Shown piece by piece: positions 1 to 19,856 of a stretch of 64,000 nucleotides of DNA. Location: assembly GCF_001649575.2 (NCBI RefSeq), contig NC_051443.1, positions 17,746,731-17,810,730 on the forward strand, written 5' to 3'. The notes below the pieces were generated by a model, which saw nothing but the letters and a program-made list of their open reading frames with translations, ran no database searches and was not told the origin of the DNA. Source of the DNA: Kryptolebias marmoratus (lineage: Eukaryota > Chordata > Actinopteri > Cyprinodontiformes > Rivulidae). The stretch's first letter is position 1. Each line of letters opens with the position of its first letter. A program made the translations under genes and the position numbers.

Positions 1-10324
<10,324 letters not shown>

Positions 10325-11215
10325 ACGACCCCCCCCCCTCTCTCTCTCCTCTCCCCCTCGTAGAAGCTGTAACACTGGATAATAGTCTGGCATAGCATAT
10401 CAGCAATCAACACTGTTGTCATAGCTGACTTCCTGCACCCCCCCCCTCCCTGACTGTCATCTTCATTAGATAAGCGTCCATCACCTTTCAGCTCCTCTTG
10501 GTTCCTGCTTCCCGCCTCACATCCACAGCATCGTCTGCCTTCCTCTTCACCTCTCATCTCATCCTCGCTTTCTCTTTGTTGTAGCCTCCATGCCTCACGT
10601 ACTTCCCATTCAGGGGAAAAAGTGGCGAATTCACCATCTATTCTGCAGAGTTTTTTTGTCAATCAGGGGAAAACTTATCAGTTTGAAGAATACTGCATTA
10701 TGTCTATCAGCAAACAAGAAAAGATCATTGTTGTAATGTATAATAGACATAGTTCTAAGTGGTCGTAGTAATCGTGCACAAGTAAAATTGTTGTCGTTTG
10801 CCCTTTTTCTTTTTTCTCCCCAAATTATTTGCACATGTTAAGGAAACAAAAAAAACCAACAGAAATATTAAGTGACCATTCATTAAAATGAGGTTTGTTT
10901 GTATTAACACAGCTAAAACGTCTTTGAAGCTTAAATCACGTAGCCTGATTTGCACAAATGCATGAACGTTAAACCTTCTCAGAGCTATAGGACAGAATAA
11001 CTTTACTGAAACAACGCTGCTGTAGATTAGAAAAAAACAAACAAACAAACGTCACAGTGAGTCACAATCTGGAAGCGGAACAGCCATTACACACGATGCT
11101 GAAGTGCCATAAAGTCGTCCGAGAAGCTAAACGGGTGGTTCTGACAGTGTAGCTGCTGAAACGATGATGCAGTCCAGCCATACAATACGAGAAACGCTTT
11201 TCTTTTCAGCTCTTT

Positions 11216-11229
11216 GCCATCTGCTGGTG
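11216..11229 (-). promoter_or_regulatory. Candidate CTCF-like site (aak1 3' region)
   Basis: Minus strand reads CCAGCAGATGGCA, which fits the CTCF core pattern. Motif match only; no support from context. Confidence 0.3.
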
Positions 11230-11682
11230 TTTCCTGTTTCTTTGAATCAAATCAAGCTGACGGTTGGGTTGGAGCTAAACGAGAAATCAGGGTCCTTTTA
11301 AATGTCTTGACAGCGGCGTGCCATATCAGTAGAAGTGCACGAAATCATGAAAATAATTTGATACGACAGCAGTGATAGGAAATAGCAGGAAAAACAGTAG
11401 CATTTATGTATAGACAGGACTATTCAATCCATTTACTGGTGGTAACAAATATCCCATTAAGCTGATACTTCTCTCACATTTCCTTTTTTTTTTTTTTTAA
11501 ATCCCCCACACATTAACACGTTTATTTGTGCAATTCCTCCTACATTCCTCACATTTGTTTACTCCTGGTGTAAATAGATATCTGCAACGACTCCTGCAGC
11601 CTCCGATCCAGATATGAAGTCATTGTCATGAAGCTTTACTTGTGGAAGACATATTGCTTTACTTGTGACTCTGATGTATGTC

Positions 11683-11711
11683 ATATATATATCAATCTAT
11701 ATATATATATG
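11683..11711. repeat. TA-rich palindromic tract
   Basis: CATATATATATCAATCTATATATATATATG, an alternating TA tract flanked by GTCAT and ATGAC so that the whole is nearly palindromic. Confidence 0.75.
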
Positions 11712-12265
11712 ACAATGTTTTCCTGTTAATACATGTTAATATGAATAGAGTGTTAGAGAATGAATGTAAGAAATAAATATTAGTCTATATTAAAAATCTA
11801 TCTATGATTCTTAACATCATAATTGTTCAATATTATTGAAGAATATATATAAATATTTCATTCCTCTGTGCGGAGTTGTGTGCTAAGATTTAACTTTTTT
11901 TTTTTTCTTCTTCTTGGTTATATTTACTCATTCACTGTCGGTACATAATAATGTATAGATGATAATCCTAGTCTAACCTGGAAGATTAGGTGTAATCCCG
12001 TGTCTTATTCCAGCCCCTTGTGAAAAGAGAAGTGACGTTAATGTTTGTTTACATGGACTGATGAAGGATTATATTTTTATTCAGATTAGTCTTTTAGGAA
12101 AAAGGGGGAGTTGATCGCTTTGATTTCCATCCGTTCCAGTTTGACTTTGTGCTTTTCAAGGCTCTGATTGGCCCGTTCTGTTGATCACAGGAGTCATATC
12201 AAAAAGCATGGACGTGTTGTTGAGTGTTGGCGTTCCTGTGCGTTGGTATAGTGTCGAGAAAAGAG

Positions 12266-12286
12266 CGCGCGCGTGTGTGTGTGTGG
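12266..12286. repeat. GC/GT dinucleotide tract
   Basis: GCGCGCGCGTGTGTGTGTG alternating purine-pyrimidine tract in the aak1 3' region. Confidence 0.85.
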
Positions 12287-12904
12287 AGTCTGAGCTGTTG
12301 AATGTGTTTTTTCAGTTGTCTACTTGTGGTGTCGTTTCCTGGAAATGGTCGGTTTGTTATTAAATCTCTGAAAGCACAGATTCCCCCCACCACCCACCTC
12401 CTCATCCCCGCCTAAATTCTCTCAGGTGGTCGGAGCTGCGCGTTCGGCAGACAGACTTGCTGCTCCTCCGGTCTCTCCGTCCTCTAGACGTCTGCGTTTG
12501 TTCCTGCGGTTTACAGAGTTGTCTGGTGTTTAACATGCGAGGGGCTCTGTGAAGAGCGCCGGCAGTGTGTCGGGTTCAATTATCTCGCAGCGTCACAAAC
12601 GCCATCGAGGGTCAAAGACAGAGGGGTCATGACTAACGATGACGGACTGCCTTCATCCGCGTTCATCCATCTTGTTCTTTTCAAAACAGAACTTGGGGGG
12701 GAAAAAAGCACACAAAAAGTCTTAGCGTGAGGTCTGCTAATAACAGACGGGGATAGTATCTTGAAGTAATCAGAATTTAGTTTTTTTTTTTTGCTGCTGA
12801 CGAAGTGCCGAAAGCTGAACGGGTGTTGGCTAGCCTGTATTTGAACTACCTATGTGCAATATCAAATGGATTATAGTCGGCATTTGAGCAGCTTAATGTC
12901 AGAG

Positions 12905-13490
12905 TTGCAGAAATGAAACAAATCTTAAAACAATATCTCAGATCTTTTGATATTGAGTTCTGTGGAAAGGTTATGAACAATAAATATCTTACCTGTTTTG
13001 GGTAGCTTTTCAAATAACTTCTGCTCTAGACCTTTAGGAGAAAAAGAGTTTCATCCTGACTGGATAGATGAGCAGGACTAAGCCCAAAGGGGATTGCTTC
13101 TGACTTGAAACAATTATAAACCAGAAGCATTCATAGTTGTTTTACGAACACTATTTTATAAATCTTTACATCATCGTCATTTTTGCGTTGCATGGTTATT
13201 TTCCGCAGCAGCTGCTAGTTGTAGCACTTCTGGTGCAGCCCGGGACATCTCTGGCAGGATGATCATAATATATCAGCTGAAATAACCGCTTCATGTGACA
13301 CTGATGATTCTTAAATAGCTTTCAAAATTTACGAGATCTGGGCTGGTCAAAGATGTCAGCAGTCTCCTTGAGTCCTGGTCCCGCTCTGACCAGCCGTTAG
13401 CTCGTAAATCCAGTCAGAATTAAACTTTTATTTCTCCAAACTGAGCCGTCTACAGCAGGTAGGATATTAATTTTGCACGACCTTTCCATA
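12905..13490 (+). repeat. Dispersed repeat family B, long copy 1
   Basis: Aligns by eye over about 500 bp with 23405-23900: shared blocks are CAGATCTTxxxxAT, TTATGAACA, TCTTACCTGTT, TTTACATxxTxGTCA and, further on, the CTxAGACCAGCC-TTAGCTC segment. Matches are interrupted by substitutions and small gaps, so both copies are old. Confidence 0.5.
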
Positions 13491-15182
13491 AACTCCCCTT
13501 CACAGAGAAGTTTGAGCTGTTGCTTTAGAGTCCAGAGTAGTGCCAAAAGCATCGACAGCACTTTGTGACGTACTCAAATGTTCTTTCGTCAGGTTGGTGA
13601 GGTTATTATCCATTTATAATAACTCTTATTTTAGCTCTACCAATCTGCCCCGCCGCCCAAACGGAGACGATTCTGAGTCGCGTGCACAGCCTAAATTTTG
13701 AATCTGAATATAAATATAGACAAAAAATGTAAAAAACCTGACATCGGAAGCCATTTTCCAAGCCTCTCTGTTGAATTTGCTGCAGTCGCTGCATGCCTAA
13801 TAGAAGGATCCTGCTCCTCCTGTTTACGATCCTTCCTCCGAACAGCTCCGTCATTTGCAGTTACTGTTTGAACCTATGCAACTCCCGAGCTTTCCCCCCC
13901 CACCCCCCGTAAACGTTAGTGTGCTGTTGTAATCACTCAAGCCGAGTTAAGACAGGTACCCGATGTGAAACAGAAGCCCACCCCCCCACTCCCCACCCCC
14001 ATCCCCATCTTTTCTCTTTCTGTTATCTTGCCAAAAATAAAAGCTGTCAACGATGTGATACTATGAAGTGTTTTTGAGATGCTCTTGTCATTATGGCCCA
14101 TACCTGCGTCAGAGCTGTGATACAGTGTGCTCCTATTTTTGTGAGATTTACTTAAGAATTATTAAGGGATGGCAAATAAAGTACAAATGTGAATGTCAAC
14201 ATGTTGAGTTTTGATTCGTGAGTTTTTCGAACGACTTAAACGTTCATGATGAGCTTTAGCTCCTTGTTAAAATGTTTGATTATTCCTAACATTTTCTTAA
14301 CTTTTACGCTCATTTGTTTTATGCAGACAGACTTTTCAGTTTTTATTAATTGCTTCTCATTAAAAAAAAAAAATGAGTGAGGAGTTTAATTTTAGAATAA
14401 TTTTGAACATTTAAGCAAATTCTATCGTTTTTTTCTGAGCCTGATCTCATTAAAGATGGACTGGGGTAAAATAAAAAATGCTTATTGTTTGGATTTTTAT
14501 GTTTTAGGAAATCACAAACACCTTGTCCTCCAGGCTAAAGAGGAAACAAACAATTTTTTGCTTTTTATGAGCGAACGGTTCAAAAGCCAGCATTTGTGAC
14601 GACGTGGGGGTGTTTATTGCACATGACACGATAAACTTACACTTCTACAAGTGTGCCATTCATGCTGGAAGAAAGGTTTTTGAGCAACAGGGAGGGGGGG
14701 GCCAAACCACATCTGCAGCATTCCTCTGTCTGCAGACCAGACTCGACACCAACAGGAAACATGTGCAGCGTTAAAATACAAAAACAAATTAAAAAATGGT
14801 CCTGGTCTTGTGATCAGTTGCAAATATTTACTGAAAGAAAATGAAAAATGCTCAAATATTCAAAACTACAATAACTGTTTCCTCCTTTCCCAAGGTGTTA
14901 ATGACGGTTTTTTAAAGATGCCGCATACGGGAATAGTTCTCACAACAAAAATAAGGACATGTTTCTGCTTTCATGCTGGATATTTTGTCTTTGTGAACTT
15001 AAAATTAAAATATGTAAAAAAAAAAAATAATATCCTGCTTGGACGGTGCTGCAAAGCTGCTCAGGTAAGCTCAAACATCAACTTTACCATCCTTCCTTTC
15101 TCCATCAGCCACCGTGATGTTTATTGTTGCTCATCCCCATTAAATCCAGCCGATCATGTTTTCTCTGAAAGTACATCTACAC

Positions 15183-15377
15183 TCGATTAACTTTCGGACT
15201 CAACCCGATTCACGACCGCTGGTACAGCTAATCAACCTTAGCCAACACAAACGTGGCTACAGATACGGAGCTAAAGTTTGGTGTGGTTGTAGCTGAGAGT
15301 CGTCCCTAACTTGTGTTTGGAGCGCTAACAGATTGCATGAGATCTTAGTTTAAAACTCTGGCATGCAAGGCAGCAAG
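15183..15377 (+). repeat. Dispersed repeat family A, partial copy 2
   Basis: Starts in the middle of the family (GATTAACTTTCGGACTCAACCC) and continues through TGGTTGTAGCTGAGAGTCGT to GGCATGCAAGGCAGCAAGC. Diverged, 5' portion missing. Confidence 0.6.
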
Positions 15378-15617
15378 CTTCAAAATGAAAAAAAGAAGGC
15401 TGTTTTTATAAATTTAATCCTAAAATACCCCGCTCAGTCTAGATTTTGATCAATTCTTTGTCAGATTCTTGTGTGAAAACTCACACCCACTGATGAGATC
15501 ACATCCTTTATTCTTTGGTTGTTGTTTTTTTAAGCTCATTGCATGAAAGTTCAACTCTCTTGTGTTCTCACATCAGGATATTCTGTTTAAGAGTGTCTGT
15601 CTATTTATACTACAAAC

Positions 15618-15822
15618 CAGTGGTCTCCAATTCTGGTCCTCGAGGACCACTATCCTGCAGGTTTTTCTGCTCCAACACACCTGATTTGAACCAATGGGTG
15701 ATTAACAGGCTTCTGCAGAACATGAAGAGGTGATTTAACCACTGAATCAGGTGTGTTGGAGCAGAGAAACAAGTAACACATGCAGGATGGTGGCCCTCGA
15801 GGACCAGGATTGGAGACTACTG
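15618..15822. mobile_element. hAT-type MITE, copy 2 (inverted relative to copy 1)
   Basis: CAGTGGTCTCCAATTCTGG at the left and CCAGGATTGGAGACTACTG at the right. The central part is the reverse complement of copy 1 (AACAGGCTTCTGCAGAACAT versus ATGTTCTGCAGAAGCCTGTT). It ends 51 bp before the aak1 long-form exon at 15874. Confidence 0.8.
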
Positions 15823-15873
15823 CATACAGGACAGTATCTCATCGTTCTTCCGTTTGTTTTTTCCCACACACAG

Positions 15874-16478
15874 GCCTGCAGAGGGAGCTCAACAGTAACA
15901 AACTGCGAGCCGCTCGGACTGTGGCTCCTGATCTTTTCAGTGGGCAGGAAGGAAAGCAGAGGATCCAGCCGAGTGTCGCCGCATGTGTTGTTAATAATAA
16001 ACACGTGTTGCTGTTAGATGAATGTGGCACTCAGCACCGCCCTTTACAAACTCATTGCTCCGCTCGTCGTCTCGCCCCTGATAACTCCAGCTCCCGGCCC
16101 CTGCCTCCAAATATCTCGGTGACGTCTGACGCCTTCCAGCTGGCGCCTTTTAGAACCCCGGGAAGCGACGGCAGAATGGCGCTCCGCGGCCTCTCTGGTT
16201 CTGCAGCCCAGAAACCCGCTGAGGCAGCCGACGTTTTCCTCCAGGCGCCGTTTGGAAAGAGGCAGGAAACCAGCAAAGCTGCCTCCACTAACGCTCACAT
16301 CTTCAGATGTGAGCAGATCCGCATGCGGCATCCAATGAACGCCCGAGCGGCTCCCGTGCTCCAGCAGCCGGTGGGGGTGCACCGGGTCGTCACCCGGGTC
16401 GGCCAGCAGGCCGCTGTGGGCTCTGTGGCAGTGGGGCCTCTGCATTCTTGGACCATAGTGGGGAAAAAGTCTCAGTGA
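15874..16478 (+). CDS. aak1: Alternative last coding exon of aak1 (long, clathrin-binding form)
   Basis: A 605-bp open stretch follows a pyrimidine-rich tract and CACACAG acceptor at 15873 and runs to TGA at 16476-16478. Exon 9819-9926 ends in phase 1 (one G). Joining that G to this exon keeps the frame, exactly as it does for the short last exon at 10230. The 201-residue tail has two aromatic peptide repeats, DAFQLAPF and DVFLQAPF, of the D-x-F-x-x-x-P-F type seen repeatedly in the BMP2K tail, and a VLLLDE patch resembling a clathrin box. It is rich in Ala, Arg and Gln. A long splice form of mammalian AAK1 with an extra C-terminal clathrin-binding region is known (AAK1L), so I read this as its fish counterpart. 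The long form would have 960 residues inside this window. Not proven without transcripts, but the matching phase, acceptor and motifs argue against a chance reading frame. Confidence 0.82.
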
Positions 16479-17454
16479 CCCATTCAACACTGCACCTTTT
16501 CAGCCGAGATGCTCTCAAGGGAAACCATAATTAGCTAATACCTTCTTTAAAAAGTGCCAAATTTGAGCTTTTCACGCAAAGAAGAAACCGAAGTCTAGTT
16601 CAGTTGCAGTATTACTTAAATCCCAAATTATTCCTGAAGTTTGATCTCGTTAAGGCTCTACCTCAGTCGTGTCTCTGCTCAGTGCTTTTCATATCGAATC
16701 AGAATTTCACAAGCAGTCTGAACTTTAACTCCAAAGAACTTATTTAAGGATATCTATCATGTTGTTATTGCTGAAGTTTTGTTTTGATTAAGAGGAAAAG
16801 CATCAACTTTTTCAACTGTTATACCTGAAAAAATTAGTAGCGTCGGTTTAAAGTTGCTGCTTGTCGTTTCACGCCTTTTAAAAAATATTTTGTTTACATT
16901 TAATACGCGAGTATTATCAGTGAGGTGCCGTTTCACTGTAAGCCAAAGAAACAGATTTTTAAAGTTTTTACATGGTTGAAAGAAGAGAAAAAAGGTTCCT
17001 CGCTTGTTTCTAAATGCACTTTTTATTTTAATGTTTTCCTAAAATCCTTAAACAGCTGATCACTAGAGGGCTGTAATGGTTTTATTATTCTCATGCTGAA
17101 TCTCAAACAATCAGCTGCATCTAAAGAAAAGTACAGTTCTCCGTCTTCCCGCGTGTCGGAGAACTTTCTCAACATTTTTATCGTTTTGAGTATGTTGCTT
17201 TTGTCATATTAGAATTTCAAATTATGTGCCAGGGTTTTTTTTGTTTTGTTTTTTCTTTGTATTTTGTTACATTTTGTCAACCGTGCTGCCTTTTTCCAGC
17301 ACATATTCTGGCTCTGTACACAGTATTATCTGCCTATTATTTCTGGATATAAAGAGAAGTTACCAACGGAGAATAATAATCATTATTTAACTGTTTCATG
17401 CTTTAAAGTGAGCTGTTTTTAAACACATTCAGTCTACAGTCTTGGGCTATGACT

Positions 17455-17640
17455 GTTGGCGACTTGTTTTAAGGCTGGCAGCAACCCACTCTGGTCCTGC
17501 CTTTGCTCTGACTAGCTGTTAGCTCATCAGTCTGGTCAAAAATAACCTCTTTCTCCAAGCTTAGACCCTTTAAAGATCTATCTGCAACAGGTAAGATGTT
17601 GATTATAACTTTGACGGCTCATATAAAAGTAGTTATATTT
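17455..17640 (+). repeat. Dispersed repeat family B, partial copy 2
   Basis: Shares TCTGGTCCTGCCTTTGCTCTG, then TAGCTGTTAGCTCATCAGTC and CTGCAACAGGTAAGATGTTG with the 3' part of the copy at 12905-13490. Confidence 0.5.
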
Positions 17641-18800
17641 TGAAAGTCCCTCCTCTTAATGGGTTAAAAACTGAACTGAGATGTTTCAGGGTTGTGTTGT
17701 TTTAAAATGGCCCCTTCGGTTTGTGCTCAATACCTGAATGAAGTTCAGCTACTTGTGCTGCTGCTGCACAAGTAGCCCTTTTGTTTTTATAAAATACAGT
17801 TTTGGAAAAAAAAAAAAAAGGATTGCTTTTTCCATTCAAGGCTTTTGGCTTGACTTTCTTCGGATTAATTAAAAAAAAAAGCAGAAGTAAAATGGAAAAT
17901 AAAGCTGATCCAAGTACTTCTTAGAGCAGTTGGAGCCCCTAATTACCCAGCGTGCAGTATGCTGCCAAAATATCTTGGAAGGTAAGCAGAGTGTGTTAAA
18001 GATGAGCCTGAGCCACTTGTTTTATAACAACAAGAACGTCACAAGAAGATTAGGATCCATCTTCAGGAAGGGAGTGCTTGGAAAATACAAGAAGTAAGCC
18101 AGGATACGAGTGTCACTGCATCAGATTGAATGGAAATGGATAAATCTGTGAATTTAAACATAAATCTGACTAAACTTGCATGTGTGTGTCAAAATAAAAA
18201 TATATTAACTAGTGGGAAAGATCAACTCTTTGCCCCCTATAGTTGTAATCAGTCTTTCCGGTTCATTTTGGTGGTCATTCTTTTGGCCACAGCTGAGTTT
18301 TTACATTAATTTCTGCAGCTGTTTAACGCAACTGTTTTGTTCCTGGAAGTTTTCTAAAACGCGCCTCCATGAGCTCATCAGCGCCCGAAAAAACTGCAGA
18401 TCAGACCGTTTTTATGAAACATTTCCAAATATAAAGCAACTATTAACCAGAAACACATGGAAAATAGGATTTCTTTTCAAAGGTCTGAGTGGAATAAGAC
18501 ACAGCTGACAGACTGCTTTGTGGCTTGTTACATAATGTCACACTCCAAATCCTTTTTTGTTCTGTTTTTTTTTTCTTTCTTTTAGGAATAAAGGAAAAAT
18601 ATTTTGCAGAAAGTTCCAGAAAAAGCCGACACATCCTCCTCTGTACTTTCACCTTCCAGTTTTAACACACGGCGCTCCTTATTCCATCTCCTGACGAGTT
18701 TTATTCCCTCTGCAATGTTTTCTGAGTAAAATCTTTTATGCTTTTTTTTTTAATTGTTACAACTTATTTATCTTCTGTAGTTATTTCTCCCATGATTTGG

Positions 18801-18880
18801 TGAGGAGGTAATTAAACCATTTGAATCAGGTGTGTTGAAGCAGAAAAACCTACGGCCTGGATTTTGACAGCTCTGCCCTA
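18801..18880. mobile_element. hAT-type MITE, fragment
   Basis: Only one end is left: TTGAATCAGGTGTGTTGAAG followed by CAGAAAAACCTACGGCCTGG and a degraded terminus. Confidence 0.55.
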
Positions 18881-19124
18881 GCAGGTGTGATCAGAGGTAT
18901 AAATAAAAGAAGCTGTGTTCTGAGATCAGGGGATTCTTATAAGATTGGGCCACGATTCGGTTGTGACATGGGCTGCAGTTCTGAATAAAATCCTTTGCTG
19001 TTCAGCTGAAGCCGTGTCAGCAGTCTTTATTCCTGAAATATCAGCGCCTTGAAGACGACCACTAACCATACACTACAGCACTAACTACTGATAACTATTA
19101 GATGACTGGACTGTCCCTTTAAAG

Positions 19125-19301
19125 CAGTGGTTTCCAATCCTGGTCCTCGAGGAACACGGCCCTGCATGTTTTCATTGTTTCCCTGCTCTTCAGCAGGTCT
19201 TTGATGACCGCAGAAGCCTGTTATTGACTCAGTCATTCAAATCAAGTGTGTCAAAGCAGAGAAACATCTAAAACATGCAGGACCAGGATTGGGTATCTCT
19301 G
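19125..19301. mobile_element. hAT-type MITE, copy 3 with perfect 8-bp target duplication
   Basis: Begins CAGTGGTTTCCAATCCTGG and ends CCAGGATTGGGTATCTCTG. It is flanked by CTTTAAAG at 19117-19124 and the identical CTTTAAAG at 19302-19309. An 8-bp duplication and CAG...CTG ends are the hAT signature. It lacks part of the inner arms found in copies 1 and 2. Confidence 0.9.
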
Positions 19302-19458
19302 CTTTAAAGTACACACAAAGCAGACCGAAACTATCACCTGCTGAACTGTAAAATATAAAACTGTTAAACTCTCTTAGCAAAGGATCAGACGTTTCTTCTG
19401 TCCTCTAATAAAACACAACTGATGAACTGTAACACAATCAATAGAATAAATATATATA

Positions 19459-19479
19459 TTTATTTTTTACGGATTTATT
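19459..19479 (-). terminator. Candidate antxr1 poly(A) signals
   Basis: Two minus-strand AATAAA hexamers (plus-strand TTTATT at 19459-19464 and 19474-19479) lie about 380-400 bp downstream of the antxr1 stop codon at 19857. They are the first good poly(A) signals after the stop and would give a short 3' UTR. The true cleavage site is not shown by sequence alone. Confidence 0.45.
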
Positions 19480-19856
19480 GCACATCATAATGGTACAAAC
19501 AAATCTGATCACAAGACTCAGATCTGCAGTCTGTAATTCCGGCTGCTGCATCACTTTCAGGGTGACTGCAGCCAGAGATGATGTTTGGTAGTTTACACAC
19601 AACTCAAAGATCATTTCACGCTTTAGGAAATACATGTAGCAACTCTTCTGAGACGTGTATGAAGTTATCGTAGAAATCGTAGCTGTGGTACAATTTGTAT
19701 TTTGCCAAAAGTTAGACGCATGTGTAGTGAACGATATACTGAAGCCAGCGAGGGATTAGTTTAGTGTTGCATGAAGGCTTAAATCAGCAGGAAACAGCTA
19801 GCTCAGCTCTGTACAAATACAGTGAGAAAAGGTCTTTCAGGGTTGGTTCTGAACCA

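Larger units (their letters stand above)
10325..15873 (+). other. aak1 short-form 3' UTR and intron of the long form
   Basis: No further coding exon is visible here. The stretch opens with C-rich and CT-rich tracts just after the stop codon. Candidate poly(A) signals AATAAA occur near 11774, 14036 and 14171; the one near 14036 lies in a plausible context but none is proven. The region also contains a (TA)n tract near 11690, a GC/GT tract near 12270, one long copy of dispersed repeat family B (12905-13490), a partial copy of family A (15183-15377) and a hAT-type MITE (15618-15822) just upstream of the alternative last exon. Confidence 0.6.
16479..19116. other. aak1 long-form 3' UTR and tail-to-tail intergenic region
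   Basis: No gene is visible. The first part is presumably 3' UTR of the long aak1 form; an AATAAA at 17898-17903 is one candidate end. Contents: a partial copy of repeat family B (about 17455-17640), poly(A)/poly(T) runs, a fragment of the hAT MITE (18801-18880), and a segment near 18895-19050 with a TATAAATAAA string followed by an AATAAA. That last segment might be a retroelement terminus, but I cannot support a classification. Confidence 0.5.

Noticed and set aside
15239..15245. tRNA or small RNA genes anywhere in the window
   Set aside because: I saw no A-box/B-box pair or recognisable tRNA, snoRNA or microRNA hairpin; a covariance-model scan would be decisive and I could not run one.
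16044..16490. 148-codon minus-strand open frame
   Set aside because: Antisense shadow of the GC-rich aak1 long-form exon, which has splice phase and motif support on the plus strand.
18895..19060. Possible solo LTR around two AATAAA strings
   Set aside because: No TG...CA boundaries with a target duplication could be found.
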